From the NCBI GenBank assembly GCA_002292165.1, contig DBBK01000193.1:1-8661 (forward strand): a stretch of 8,661 bases of DNA, read 5' to 3'. Source of the stretch: Brevundimonas sp. UBA986 (GTDB lineage: Bacteria; Pseudomonadota; Alphaproteobacteria; Caulobacterales; Caulobacteraceae). A program made the position numbers and the translations under genes. The first letter of the stretch is position 1, and each line of letters begins with the position of its first letter. Positions 1 through 5,565 of the stretch are shown in pieces. Under the pieces are notes generated by a model. It had not been told where the DNA came from. It made no database searches and saw nothing but the letters and a program-made list of their open reading frames with translations.

Positions 1-954
1 AAGGATCCGACCCGGATCGAGGCCTCGCGCCCGGCCCAGACCGCGGACACCATCACCCAGTATCTGGTGCGCATCCCGACTTCGGATCCCAAGGCCAAGC
101 GCGCCGCCCTGCGCGCCCTGGTCGCCCGCGAGGACGTCCGCAACGGCATCGTCTTCTGCAACCGCAAATCCGAAGTCGACGTCGTCGCCAAGTCGCTGAA
201 GTCGCACGGCTTCGACGCCGCCCCGATCCACGGCGACCTCGACCAGTCGCTGCGCATGAAGACCCTGGCGGACTTCCGCTCGGGCGCGCTCAAGATCCTG
301 GTGGCCTCCGACGTCGCCGCACGCGGCCTGGACATCCCGGACGTCAGCCACGTCTTCAACTACGACGTCTCGCACCACGCCGACGACTACGTCCACCGCA
401 TTGGCCGCACCGGCCGCGCGGGACGCAAGGGTCAGGCCTTCATGATCGTGACCCCGGCCGACGACAAGGGCCTGGACAAGGTCCTCAAGCTGATCAAGAT
501 GGCCCCGGAAGAGCTGAAGCTGGACATCGACTGGTCCGCGCTCGGCGGCCGCCGCGACTCCAAACCCGCCGACCGCTCCGAGGGCCGCTCGGAAGGCCGG
601 GGCTCCAGCCGCGGCCGCGCGCCCCGGGGTGAAAAGACCGTCGAGCAGGCGGCCGAGGCCGAGGTCGTCGAGACCGTCGCCGCCGACGCGCCCGTCGCCG
701 CCACGTCGGACGAGGCTCCGGCCCGCCGCACCCGCAGCCGTCGCGGCCGCGCCGACAAGACCGTCGAAACCGTCGCGGAAGCCGCGCCCGTCGCCCCGGT
801 CGCCGAGGCTCGCCCGGCGCACGAGCCCCGGCTGCGTCAGGCCGACCGCGCCGGCGCCTCGAAGGACCGCGAACTGCCGCCCGCCAAGGAAGGCTCCGGC
901 TTCGGCGCCGACATCCCGGCCTTCCTGCGCCGTCCGGTTCCCGTTCGCGCCTGA
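1..954 (+). CDS. DEAD-box ATP-dependent RNA helicase, C-terminal part (RhlB/RhlE type), 5' end outside the window
   Basis: The reading frame is open from base 1, so the 317 visible residues are the end of a longer protein; the N-terminal RecA domain with the DEAD box is missing. The second RecA-like domain is clear: motif IV (IVFCNRK, fragment residues 50-56), motif V (SDVAARGLDIPDV, ending near 115) and motif VI (HRIGRTGRAGRKG, 132-144), the last supplying the arginines that contact ATP and RNA. Family members unwind short RNA duplexes in the cytoplasm during RNA decay or ribosome assembly. After about residue 183 comes a low-complexity tail, first Arg/Ser/Gly-rich, then Ala/Val/Glu-rich with a repeated KTVE unit, ending in GFGADIPAFLRRP. 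Such basic tails usually hold RNA or protein partners. In Caulobacter, from memory, the degradosome helicase rhlB lies close to dgcB, which favours RhlB, but RhlE cannot be excluded from this fragment. Confidence 0.95.
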   Translation, partial: KDPTRIEASRPAQTADTITQYLVRIPTSDPKAKRAALRALVAREDVRNGIVFCNRKSEVDVVAKSLKSHGFDAAPIHGDLDQSLRMKTLADFRSGALKILVASDVAARGLDIPDVSHVFNYDVSHHADDYVHRIGRTGRAGRKGQAFMIVTPADDKGLDKVLKLIKMAPEELKLDIDWSALGGRRDSKPADRSEGRSEGRGSSRGRAPRGEKTVEQAAEAEVVETVAADAPVAATSDEAPARRTRSRRGRADKTVETVAEAAPVAPVAEARPAHEPRLRQADRAGASKDRELPPAKEGSGFGADIPAFLRRPVPVRA

Positions 955-1005
955 GAGGCCGCACCCAAGGCTCACAACTAAGGGCTGATACGTATTTCTG
1001 GACGA

Positions 1006-1024
1006 CGGGCGAAGTTTTCGCCCG
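1006..1024 (+). terminator. Perfect 8-bp hairpin after the helicase gene, possible terminator
   Basis: Bases 1006-1013 and 1017-1024 are exact reverse complements (CGGGCGAA / TTCGCCCG) with a 3-base loop GTT. It lies 52 bases after the helicase stop codon and about 75 before the next start. The stem is GC-rich, but what follows is CGTTTAACC rather than a run of T, so it is not a textbook intrinsic terminator. It may end or stabilise the helicase transcript, or act in the leader of the next gene. Confidence 0.4.
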
Positions 1025-1027
1025 CGT

Positions 1028-1042
1028 TTAACCCGGCGTTAC
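1028..1042 (+). promoter_or_regulatory. CtrA-like binding motif (TTAA-N7-TTAC) upstream of the diguanylate cyclase gene
   Basis: The CtrA consensus known from Caulobacter is TTAA-N7-TTAA. Here TTAA (1028-1031) is followed by seven bases and TTAC (1039-1042), one mismatch in eight positions, centred about 64 bases before the ATG at 1099. The motif is AT-containing in an otherwise GC-rich region, and it overlaps a pair of imperfect direct repeats, AACCCGGCGTTA (1030-1041) and AACCCCGGCTAA (1045-1056). CtrA control would fit a cell-cycle-linked c-di-GMP enzyme. One mismatch makes chance occurrence quite possible, and I could not place a convincing -35/-10 pair next to it. Confidence 0.3.
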
Positions 1043-1098
1043 GGAACCCCGGCTAACGTCTCTCCCGTCGGCGTCAGAAGACGTATCGGGGGATATCG

Positions 1099-2157
1099 AT
1101 GGCCACTCAGGTCGAAACAGCGCTTCGGGGGCCCGAGGCCTTTCAACTCGCCAGGCGCGCCCTGGCCGAGATGGAAGCCGCCGGCGTCTGGCCGACGCCG
1201 CTGAATTTCGAGCTGTGGCTGCACTATGTCGGCGACCCCGAGGGTCCGCTGGGACGTGAGATCACCCGCCTTCTGAAGACCAAGGACGCCTTCACCGAGG
1301 GCACGGCCGAGATGCTGGCCGCCGAATACCTGCCGCGCGGCCGTCTGTCGGAAGAGATCCGCGACGCCGGCGCCGTGCTGAACCGCGAACTGTCCAGCGT
1401 GTCCGACGCCATCGCCAAGGCCAGGGAGTCCCAGGCCGCCTACGGCGAGACCCTGGCCGAGACCGGCGCCAGGATCGATCAGGCCGGCGCCGCTCCCGCC
1501 GACCTCAAGCAACTGGTCGACGGCCTGACCGACGCCACCAGCCGGGTCCAGCGCGAGAACGCGACCCTGGAGCGCCGCCTCGAGACCTCCACCAAGGAAG
1601 TGGCCCGCCTGCGCGAACACCTGGAACAGGTGCGCCGCGACGCCATGACCGACGCCCTGACCAACCTCGCCAACCGCAAGGCCTTCGACGAAGAGCTGCT
1701 GCGCGCCTGCGAACAGGCCGATCAGAACAGCACCGTCGTCACCCTGGCCGTGCTGGATATCGACCACTTCAAACGCTTCAACGACACCTGGGGTCACCAG
1801 ACCGGCGACCAGGTCCTGCGCTATGTCGCCAGCGTCATCGGCCGCATCTCCAAGAACCCGCGCGTCGCGGCCCGCTACGGCGGCGAGGAGTTCGCGGTCA
1901 TCTTCCCGGGCGAAGGCGCCCTGCAGGTCGAGACGGCCCTGAACGCCATCCGCGAGGAAATCGGCTCGCGCGCCCTGCGCCGCCGGTCCACCAATGACGA
2001 ACTCGGCGCCGTGACCATCTCGGCGGGCCTGGCCCAGCGCCGCCCGGGCGAAAGCGGCACCCTGCTGCTCGACCGCGCCGACGAGGCCCTCTACGCCTCC
2101 AAGCGCGCCGGCCGGAACCGCGTCACCAACGGCGAACGTCTGGACGCCGCGGCCTGA
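1099..2157 (+). CDS. dgcB: Diguanylate cyclase with N-terminal helical domain, coiled coil and GGEEF domain (DgcB-like)
   Basis: Makes the second messenger cyclic di-GMP from two GTP. The C-terminal GGDEF domain is complete: DALTNLANR at 185-193, metal-binding Asp220 in LDIDHFK, guanine-binding Asn228 and Asp237, the signature GGEEF at 261-265, and the closing ADEALYASKRAGRNRV near 328-343. The residues where PleD has its inhibitory RxxD site read KNPR (252-255), so feedback inhibition through the primary I-site is not expected. Residues 1 to about 90 form an uncharacterised soluble, mostly helical region; about 85-183 is rich in heptad-like Ala/Leu/Glu/Arg and probably forms a coiled coil that dimerises the enzyme. 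No membrane segment or signal peptide is seen, so it is cytosolic. The ATG is supported by GGGGGA at 1088-1093, five bases upstream. The gene ends in tandem in-frame stops TGA TAA. The symbol rests on resemblance in architecture and neighbourhood to Caulobacter DgcB, recalled rather than aligned. Confidence 0.93.
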   Translation: MATQVETALRGPEAFQLARRALAEMEAAGVWPTPLNFELWLHYVGDPEGPLGREITRLLKTKDAFTEGTAEMLAAEYLPRGRLSEEIRDAGAVLNRELSSVSDAIAKARESQAAYGETLAETGARIDQAGAAPADLKQLVDGLTDATSRVQRENATLERRLETSTKEVARLREHLEQVRRDAMTDALTNLANRKAFDEELLRACEQADQNSTVVTLAVLDIDHFKRFNDTWGHQTGDQVLRYVASVIGRISKNPRVAARYGGEEFAVIFPGEGALQVETALNAIREEIGSRALRRRSTNDELGAVTISAGLAQRRPGESGTLLLDRADEALYASKRAGRNRVTNGERLDAAA

Positions 2158-2244
2158 TAAGGCGCGAGACCGTCACGCAAAGCATGCCATAGTCCGCTCA
2201 AGCAGCGAGCGGCCGCGCCGCGAGCGTTAGCGCCCAAGGAGCCA

Positions 2245-3015
2245 ATGCGAAGCTTTGCTTTCAACGTCGCCTACTGGGCCCTGTCGATCTTTTACGGGCT
2301 GACGGCGGCCTTCGCGGCGCTGACGCCGGGCCGTGAAGCGACCACCTGGGTTATCCGCCGCTATGTGAAGCGGATGGTGCAGGCCATGCGCGTCTTCGCC
2401 GGGATCACCATTCAGGTGCGCGGCCGCGAGCGGCTGCCGGCCGGCGCCTTCATCATCGCCTCCAAGCACCAGTCCTGGGGCGACGGCTTCGCCACCTATG
2501 ACCAGTTCGACGACCTGGCCTTCGTCACCGGCGACCATCTGGAGAAGTTTCCGCTGCTCGGCGCGGTGCTCAACAAGCTGGGCGCCATCGTGGTCAACAG
2601 CTGCGGCGGCCGTGAGGCCCGCGACTCGCTCAAGCAGCGCGGCGCCGACGCCCATGCCGAGGGCCGCAAGATCCTGATCTTCCCCGAAGGCCATCTGGCG
2701 GCGATCGGCACCAAATACCGCTACCGCTCCGGCGTCTGGCACATGTACCGCGACTTCGACATGCCCGTGGTCCCGCTGGCCACCAACCTCGGCCTGTTCT
2801 GGCCCGAGGAGAAGTACGAGAAACACCCGGGCACGGCCACGCTGGAGTTCCTCGACCCCATCCCCACCGGCCTCGGCAAGGAGGAGTTCCTCGCCCGCCT
2901 CGAAGGTGTGATCGAGGGCAAGACCGACGAACTGATCGCCGAGGCGACGGGCAAGGCGGTCGAGCCGGCGGTGCGGGTGCTGTCCGAGGATGAGGCGGCC
3001 CGGGCGAAAGCCTGA
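2245..3015 (+). CDS. PlsC-type lysophospholipid acyltransferase family protein (divergent)
   Basis: A 256-residue protein of the 1-acyl-glycerol-3-phosphate acyltransferase family, whose members transfer an acyl chain to a lysophospholipid acceptor at the inner membrane. An N-terminal hydrophobic helix (about 5-27) would anchor it. The catalytic HX4D motif is present as His75-Gln-Ser-Trp-Gly-Asp80 and motif III begins with FPEG at 146-149, with VVPLATNLGLFW (175-186) after it as motif IV. The details are unusual. FPEG is followed by HL instead of the typical TR, and the segment usually resembling LKxEL reads TGDHLEKFP (95-103). The length and C-terminal half match alphaproteobacterial PlsC-like proteins, but the acceptor-binding residues differ, so I do not assign plsC. 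The ATG has AAGGAG at 2236-2241. The gene follows the diguanylate cyclase by 87 bases and may be cotranscribed. Its stop codon is the first triplet of the inverted repeat that follows. Confidence 0.88.
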   Translation: MRSFAFNVAYWALSIFYGLTAAFAALTPGREATTWVIRRYVKRMVQAMRVFAGITIQVRGRERLPAGAFIIASKHQSWGDGFATYDQFDDLAFVTGDHLEKFPLLGAVLNKLGAIVVNSCGGREARDSLKQRGADAHAEGRKILIFPEGHLAAIGTKYRYRSGVWHMYRDFDMPVVPLATNLGLFWPEEKYEKHPGTATLEFLDPIPTGLGKEEFLARLEGVIEGKTDELIAEATGKAVEPAVRVLSEDEAARAKA

Positions 3016-3175
3016 TCCTTCTCCCCTTGCGGGAGAAGGTGGCAGCCGAAGGCTGACGGATGAGGGGTCACGCAGGCCTCTCCGGTGAGTGACCTCCCGG
3101 CGTCAGACGACGGCACAACCCCTCATCCGACCTCGCTGCGCTCGGCCACCTTCTCCCGCAAGGGGAGAAGGATCA
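3013..3175. repeat. 163-bp imperfect inverted repeat between convergent genes, with both stop codons in its arms
   Basis: Bases 3013-3042 are the exact reverse complement of 3146-3175 (30 of 30), and 3057-3068 of 3118-3129 (12 of 12). The segments between them do not match: 3043-3056 and 3130-3145. Each outer arm is itself a hairpin, CCTTCTCCC and GGGAGAAGG around a 5-base loop (3017-3039 and 3149-3171). The left middle module holds a smaller one, CAGCC-GAA-GGCTG (3043-3055). The first three bases of each arm are the TGA stop of the flanking gene. The central 3069-3117 shows no feature. The arms look like the dispersed palindromic intergenic repeats common in Caulobacterales and other alphaproteobacteria (recognised from memory). 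No T run follows, so bidirectional termination or RNA 3'-end protection is plausible but inferred. There is no transposase. Confidence 0.93.
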
Positions 3176-3532
3176 TTTCTTCTTCGGCTTCTTCGCCGCC
3201 GCCTTCCGCAACGCCACCTCGAACGCCCCGCGGCCCCAGTCGGCCGCCTCGTCGGCGTCGTCCGTCGCGCTGTCCGGCAGGCTCCAGTAGCCGAGCTTCA
3301 TCTCGACCCCGTCCTTGCCGGGATAGGTGAACTGCCGCGAGCCCGCCGCCTCCAGCGCCGGGATATTGGTCTCGTCGCCCTTCAGCCAGACCACGCCGTC
3401 GTCCAGCAGGGCGAAGATGATTCCCTGGCGATAGACCCCGGCCCCGCCGAACATCCGCTTGATCTCCAGCGGGCCGAGCGCCGCGAAATGCTCGCGCACC
3501 CATTCCTCGAAGTCGGGATCGCGCGCGCCCAA
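3173..3532 (-). CDS. TfoX N-terminal domain protein, last gene of the suf operon
   Basis: A 119-residue protein matching the TfoX_N family (the N-terminal half of TfoX/Sxy). The typical core is visible: an N-terminal helix, RMFGGAGVY (26-34), IIFALLDDGVVWLK (38-51), and a YWSLP strand/turn near 82-86. The tail is lysine-rich (KKPKKK, 114-119). The C-terminal TfoX half is absent, as in many small stand-alone family members whose function is unknown; a role in competence should not be assumed. The start is TTG at 3532, one base after the sufA stop; the frame holds no ATG or GTG further upstream before a stop at 3566-3568, and the family's N-terminal pattern begins right here. No clear Shine-Dalgarno sequence precedes it, so translation probably depends on coupling to sufA. 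Its TGA lies in the right arm of the inverted repeat. A longer overlapping frame here is a shadow. Confidence 0.87.
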   Translation of the reverse strand: MGARDPDFEEWVREHFAALGPLEIKRMFGGAGVYRQGIIFALLDDGVVWLKGDETNIPALEAAGSRQFTYPGKDGVEMKLGYWSLPDSATDDADEAADWGRGAFEVALRKAAAKKPKKK

Positions 3533-3533
3533 A

Positions 3534-3929
3534 TCAGGCGTCCAGGGCCTTGGCCGGGATGATGGTCACGCTCTCGCCGCAGCCGCAGGCGTCGGTCTGG
3601 TTCGGATTGCGGAACACGAATTTCGACGACAGCTTCGTCGTCTCATAATCGATCTCGGAGCCGATCAGGAACAGGATGGCCTTGGGGTCGATCAGGATGG
3701 TGACGCCCTTGTCCTCGACCACCTCGTCCAGCGGTTCGATCTGTTCGGCATAGGCGAAGGTGTACTCCTGACCCGCGCAGCCGCCGTTCTTCACCCCGAC
3801 GCGCAGGGCGACATAGGGGCGCTCGGCATTGGTCATGATCTCCTGCACCCGCTCCGCGGCGGCGTCGGTCAGGGTCACGGCCTTGGGGCGCGGACGGCGG
3901 GGACGGGTGGTGGTCTGAAGCTCGGTCAT
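3534..3929 (-). CDS. sufA: A-type iron-sulfur carrier, HesB/IscA/SufA family
   Basis: A 131-residue A-type carrier that receives or delivers Fe-S clusters. The three cysteines that bind iron or cluster in this family are all present: Cys51 in GGCAGQ and the pair Cys115/Cys117 in CGCGES near the C-terminus. The family start pattern TLTDAAAERVQEIM begins at residue 19. Before it there is an unusual Arg/Pro-rich leader (RPRRPRPK, 9-16), making the protein somewhat longer than the usual 105-120 residues. I chose the ATG at 3929 rather than a start at 3992, because the latter would run 63 bases into sufT. ATG 3929 lies eight bases after the sufT stop, and a weak GAGAG overlapping that stop could act as ribosome binding site. 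Genomic context makes SufA the best name; IscA or ErpA type cannot be separated by motifs alone. Confidence 0.93.
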   Translation of the reverse strand: MTELQTTTRPRRPRPKAVTLTDAAAERVQEIMTNAERPYVALRVGVKNGGCAGQEYTFAYAEQIEPLDEVVEDKGVTILIDPKAILFLIGSEIDYETTKLSSKFVFRNPNQTDACGCGESVTIIPAKALDA

Positions 3930-3937
3930 CTGCGCTC

Positions 3938-4321
3938 TCAGAACATGTTCAAGGCCAGCTTGGCCTCGTCGCTCATCTTGGAGGAATCCCACGGCGGGTC
4001 GAACACCAGATTGGCCTTGGCCGACTTCACGCCGTCCACCTTGGTCACCGCGTCCTCGACCCAGCCGGGCATCTCGCCGGCCACCGGACAGCCGGGCGCC
4101 GTCAGGGTCATATCGATGATCACGTCGCGGTCGTCGTTGACGTCGACCTTGTAGATCAGGCCCAGCTCATAGATGTCGACCGGGATTTCCGGGTCATAGA
4201 CGGTCTTCAGCGCCTCGATCAGGTCGTCGGTCAGCTTGTTCAGCTCGGCCTGCGACAGGGCGCTCTTCTGGGGCTCGTCCCAGGCTTCGGCGAAGGCGTC
4301 GGTGGTCGTTTCGTCGGTCAT
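3938..4321 (-). CDS. sufT: SUF-associated DUF59/MIP18-family Fe-S assembly factor SufT
   Basis: A 127-residue protein of the MIP18/DUF59 family, whose bacterial members linked to suf operons (SufT) aid maturation of Fe-S proteins. The hallmark DPEIPVDIYELGLIY is at 43-57 and the conserved cysteine loop TAPGCPVAGEMP at 74-85, with Cys78 the likely functional residue. The end, WDSSKMSDEAKLALNMF, matches the family's closing WxxxxMSxxAKxxL pattern. The first about 25 residues are acidic and low in complexity. Two starts are adjacent: GTG at 4324 and ATG at 4321. I prefer the ATG, which shares one base with the sufS stop (TGATG), a typical coupled arrangement; the GTG would give one residue more and a four-base overlap. 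No strong Shine-Dalgarno is seen in the end of sufS. Confidence 0.93.
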   Translation of the reverse strand: MTDETTTDAFAEAWDEPQKSALSQAELNKLTDDLIEALKTVYDPEIPVDIYELGLIYKVDVNDDRDVIIDMTLTAPGCPVAGEMPGWVEDAVTKVDGVKSAKANLVFDPPWDSSKMSDEAKLALNMF

Positions 4322-5565
4322 CACACAAAGAACTCGCGCGCCTTGATCAGCGCATCCACGAAGGCATCCGTATCCTCCACGGTGTTATATAGGGCGAAGC
4401 TGGCGCGGGTGCTCGAGGTCACGCCCATTCTTTTCGCCAGCGGCTCGGCGCAGTGCAGACCCGCGCGCACGGCGACGCCGTAACGGTCCATGATCTGGGC
4501 GATGTCGTGGGCGTGGGCGTCTTCCACGGTGAAGGCGAGGATGGCCCCCTTCCCTTCGGCCCGACCCAGAATCCGCAGCCAGTTCAGCCCCTCCAGCCGC
4601 GAGACCGCGTGCTGGTAAAGCGCGTGCTCATGCGCCGCGATCGCCGCCCGGTCGAAGCCCGACAGCCATTCCAGCGCCGCGCCCAGGCCGATGGCCTCGA
4701 GGATCGGCGGCGTCCCCGCCTCGAACCGGTGTGGCGGCTTCGCATAGGTGATCCGGTCGCGCTCGACCGTCTCGATCATCTCGCCCCCGCCCTGATACGG
4801 CGGCAGGCTCTCAAGCGCCTCGGCGGTACCGTACAGGGCGCCGATGCCGGTCGGGGCATAGAGTTTGTGGCCCGTGATCACATAGAAGTCGCAGCCGATG
4901 GCCTGGACGTCCGGCGCGGCATGCACCGCCCCCTGACAGCCATCGATCAGGACCCGGGCGCCGGCCGCATGGGCCAGTCGGGTGATCTCGGCGACCGGAT
5001 TGATGGTCCCCAGCACGTTCGACATATGGGTGACCGCGACCATCCGCGTCTTCGGCCCCAGCAACTCGGCATAGGCGGCCATGTCCAGCGAGCCGTCCGG
5101 CAGCACCGGGATCCACTTTAGCACCGCCCCGCGCCGCTCACGCAGCAGATGCCAGGGCACGATGTTGGAGTGGTGCTCCATCTCCGAGACGATGATCTCG
5201 TCGCCGGGCTGGATGGACAGGCCGAGGCCGTTGGCCACCAGATTGATCGCCTCGGTCCCGCCCTTGGTCCAGACGATGGTCTCCGGGCTTGGCGCGTTCA
5301 GATACCGCGCCACCGTCTCGCGCGCCGCCTCGAAGGCGTCGGTCGCCTCGTTCGACAGGGTGTGCAGGCCGCGGTGGACGTTGGCGTAGGAGCCCTCCAT
5401 CTGGGCGACCAGATTGTCGATCACCGCCCGCGGCTTCTGGGCCGAGGCGGCGTTGTCCAGATAGACCAGCGGCTTGCCGTTCACCGTCCGCGACAGGATC
5501 GGGAACTGGGCGCGCGCGGCGTAGGGGTCGAAGGTCTTCGCCACTACAGGCGTTCCGTCAGCCAT
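4321..5565 (-). CDS. sufS: Cysteine desulfurase SufS (class V aminotransferase fold, PLP enzyme)
   Basis: Removes sulfur from L-cysteine, giving alanine and an enzyme-bound persulfide used by SufBCD. The 414-residue length is typical. The pyridoxal phosphate lysine is Lys234 in TGHKLYAPTGIG; Asp208 in LIDGCQG binds the cofactor ring and His131-His132 (MEHHSNIVPW) lies over it. The persulfide-carrying cysteine is Cys372 in RAGLHCAEP, and RASFALYNT (387-395) is the usual C-terminal motif, so all catalytic parts are present. The short loop at Cys372 marks the SufS type rather than the IscS type; such enzymes normally depend on SufE or SufU, neither visible in this window. The gene overlaps the end of sufD by 22 bases. 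ATG 5565 is chosen because a strong ribosome binding site precedes it by seven bases; a GTG at 5544 is the less likely alternative. Confidence 0.97.
   Translation of the reverse strand: MADGTPVVAKTFDPYAARAQFPILSRTVNGKPLVYLDNAASAQKPRAVIDNLVAQMEGSYANVHRGLHTLSNEATDAFEAARETVARYLNAPSPETIVWTKGGTEAINLVANGLGLSIQPGDEIIVSEMEHHSNIVPWHLLRERRGAVLKWIPVLPDGSLDMAAYAELLGPKTRMVAVTHMSNVLGTINPVAEITRLAHAAGARVLIDGCQGAVHAAPDVQAIGCDFYVITGHKLYAPTGIGALYGTAEALESLPPYQGGGEMIETVERDRITYAKPPHRFEAGTPPILEAIGLGAALEWLSGFDRAAIAAHEHALYQHAVSRLEGLNWLRILGRAEGKGAILAFTVEDAHAHDIAQIMDRYGVAVRAGLHCAEPLAKRMGVTSSTRASFALYNTVEDTDAFVDALIKAREFFV

Noticed and set aside
1039..1797. Long minus-strand open frame (252 codons) opposite the diguanylate cyclase
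   Set aside because: Its Gly/Val/Leu/Gln-rich product mirrors the codon structure of the GGDEF gene; no family motifs, and high GC makes such antisense frames common.
2158..2244. Promoter for the acyltransferase gene
   Set aside because: The 87-base gap contains CATGCCATAGT and GC-rich palindromes but no convincing -35/-10 pair, so I cannot support a separate promoter.
3013..3175. Inverted repeat as an insertion sequence or CRISPR unit
   Set aside because: No transposase, no flanking target duplication, and only two arms in opposite orientation; it fits a dispersed palindromic repeat.
3089..3562. Plus-strand frames running from the inverted repeat through the TfoX-like gene
   Set aside because: They start in the repeat and run antisense to a gene with a clear TfoX_N match.
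3459..4154. Plus-strand frame of 231 codons opposite sufA and sufT
   Set aside because: Lies antisense to three genes with clear family motifs; no own motifs.
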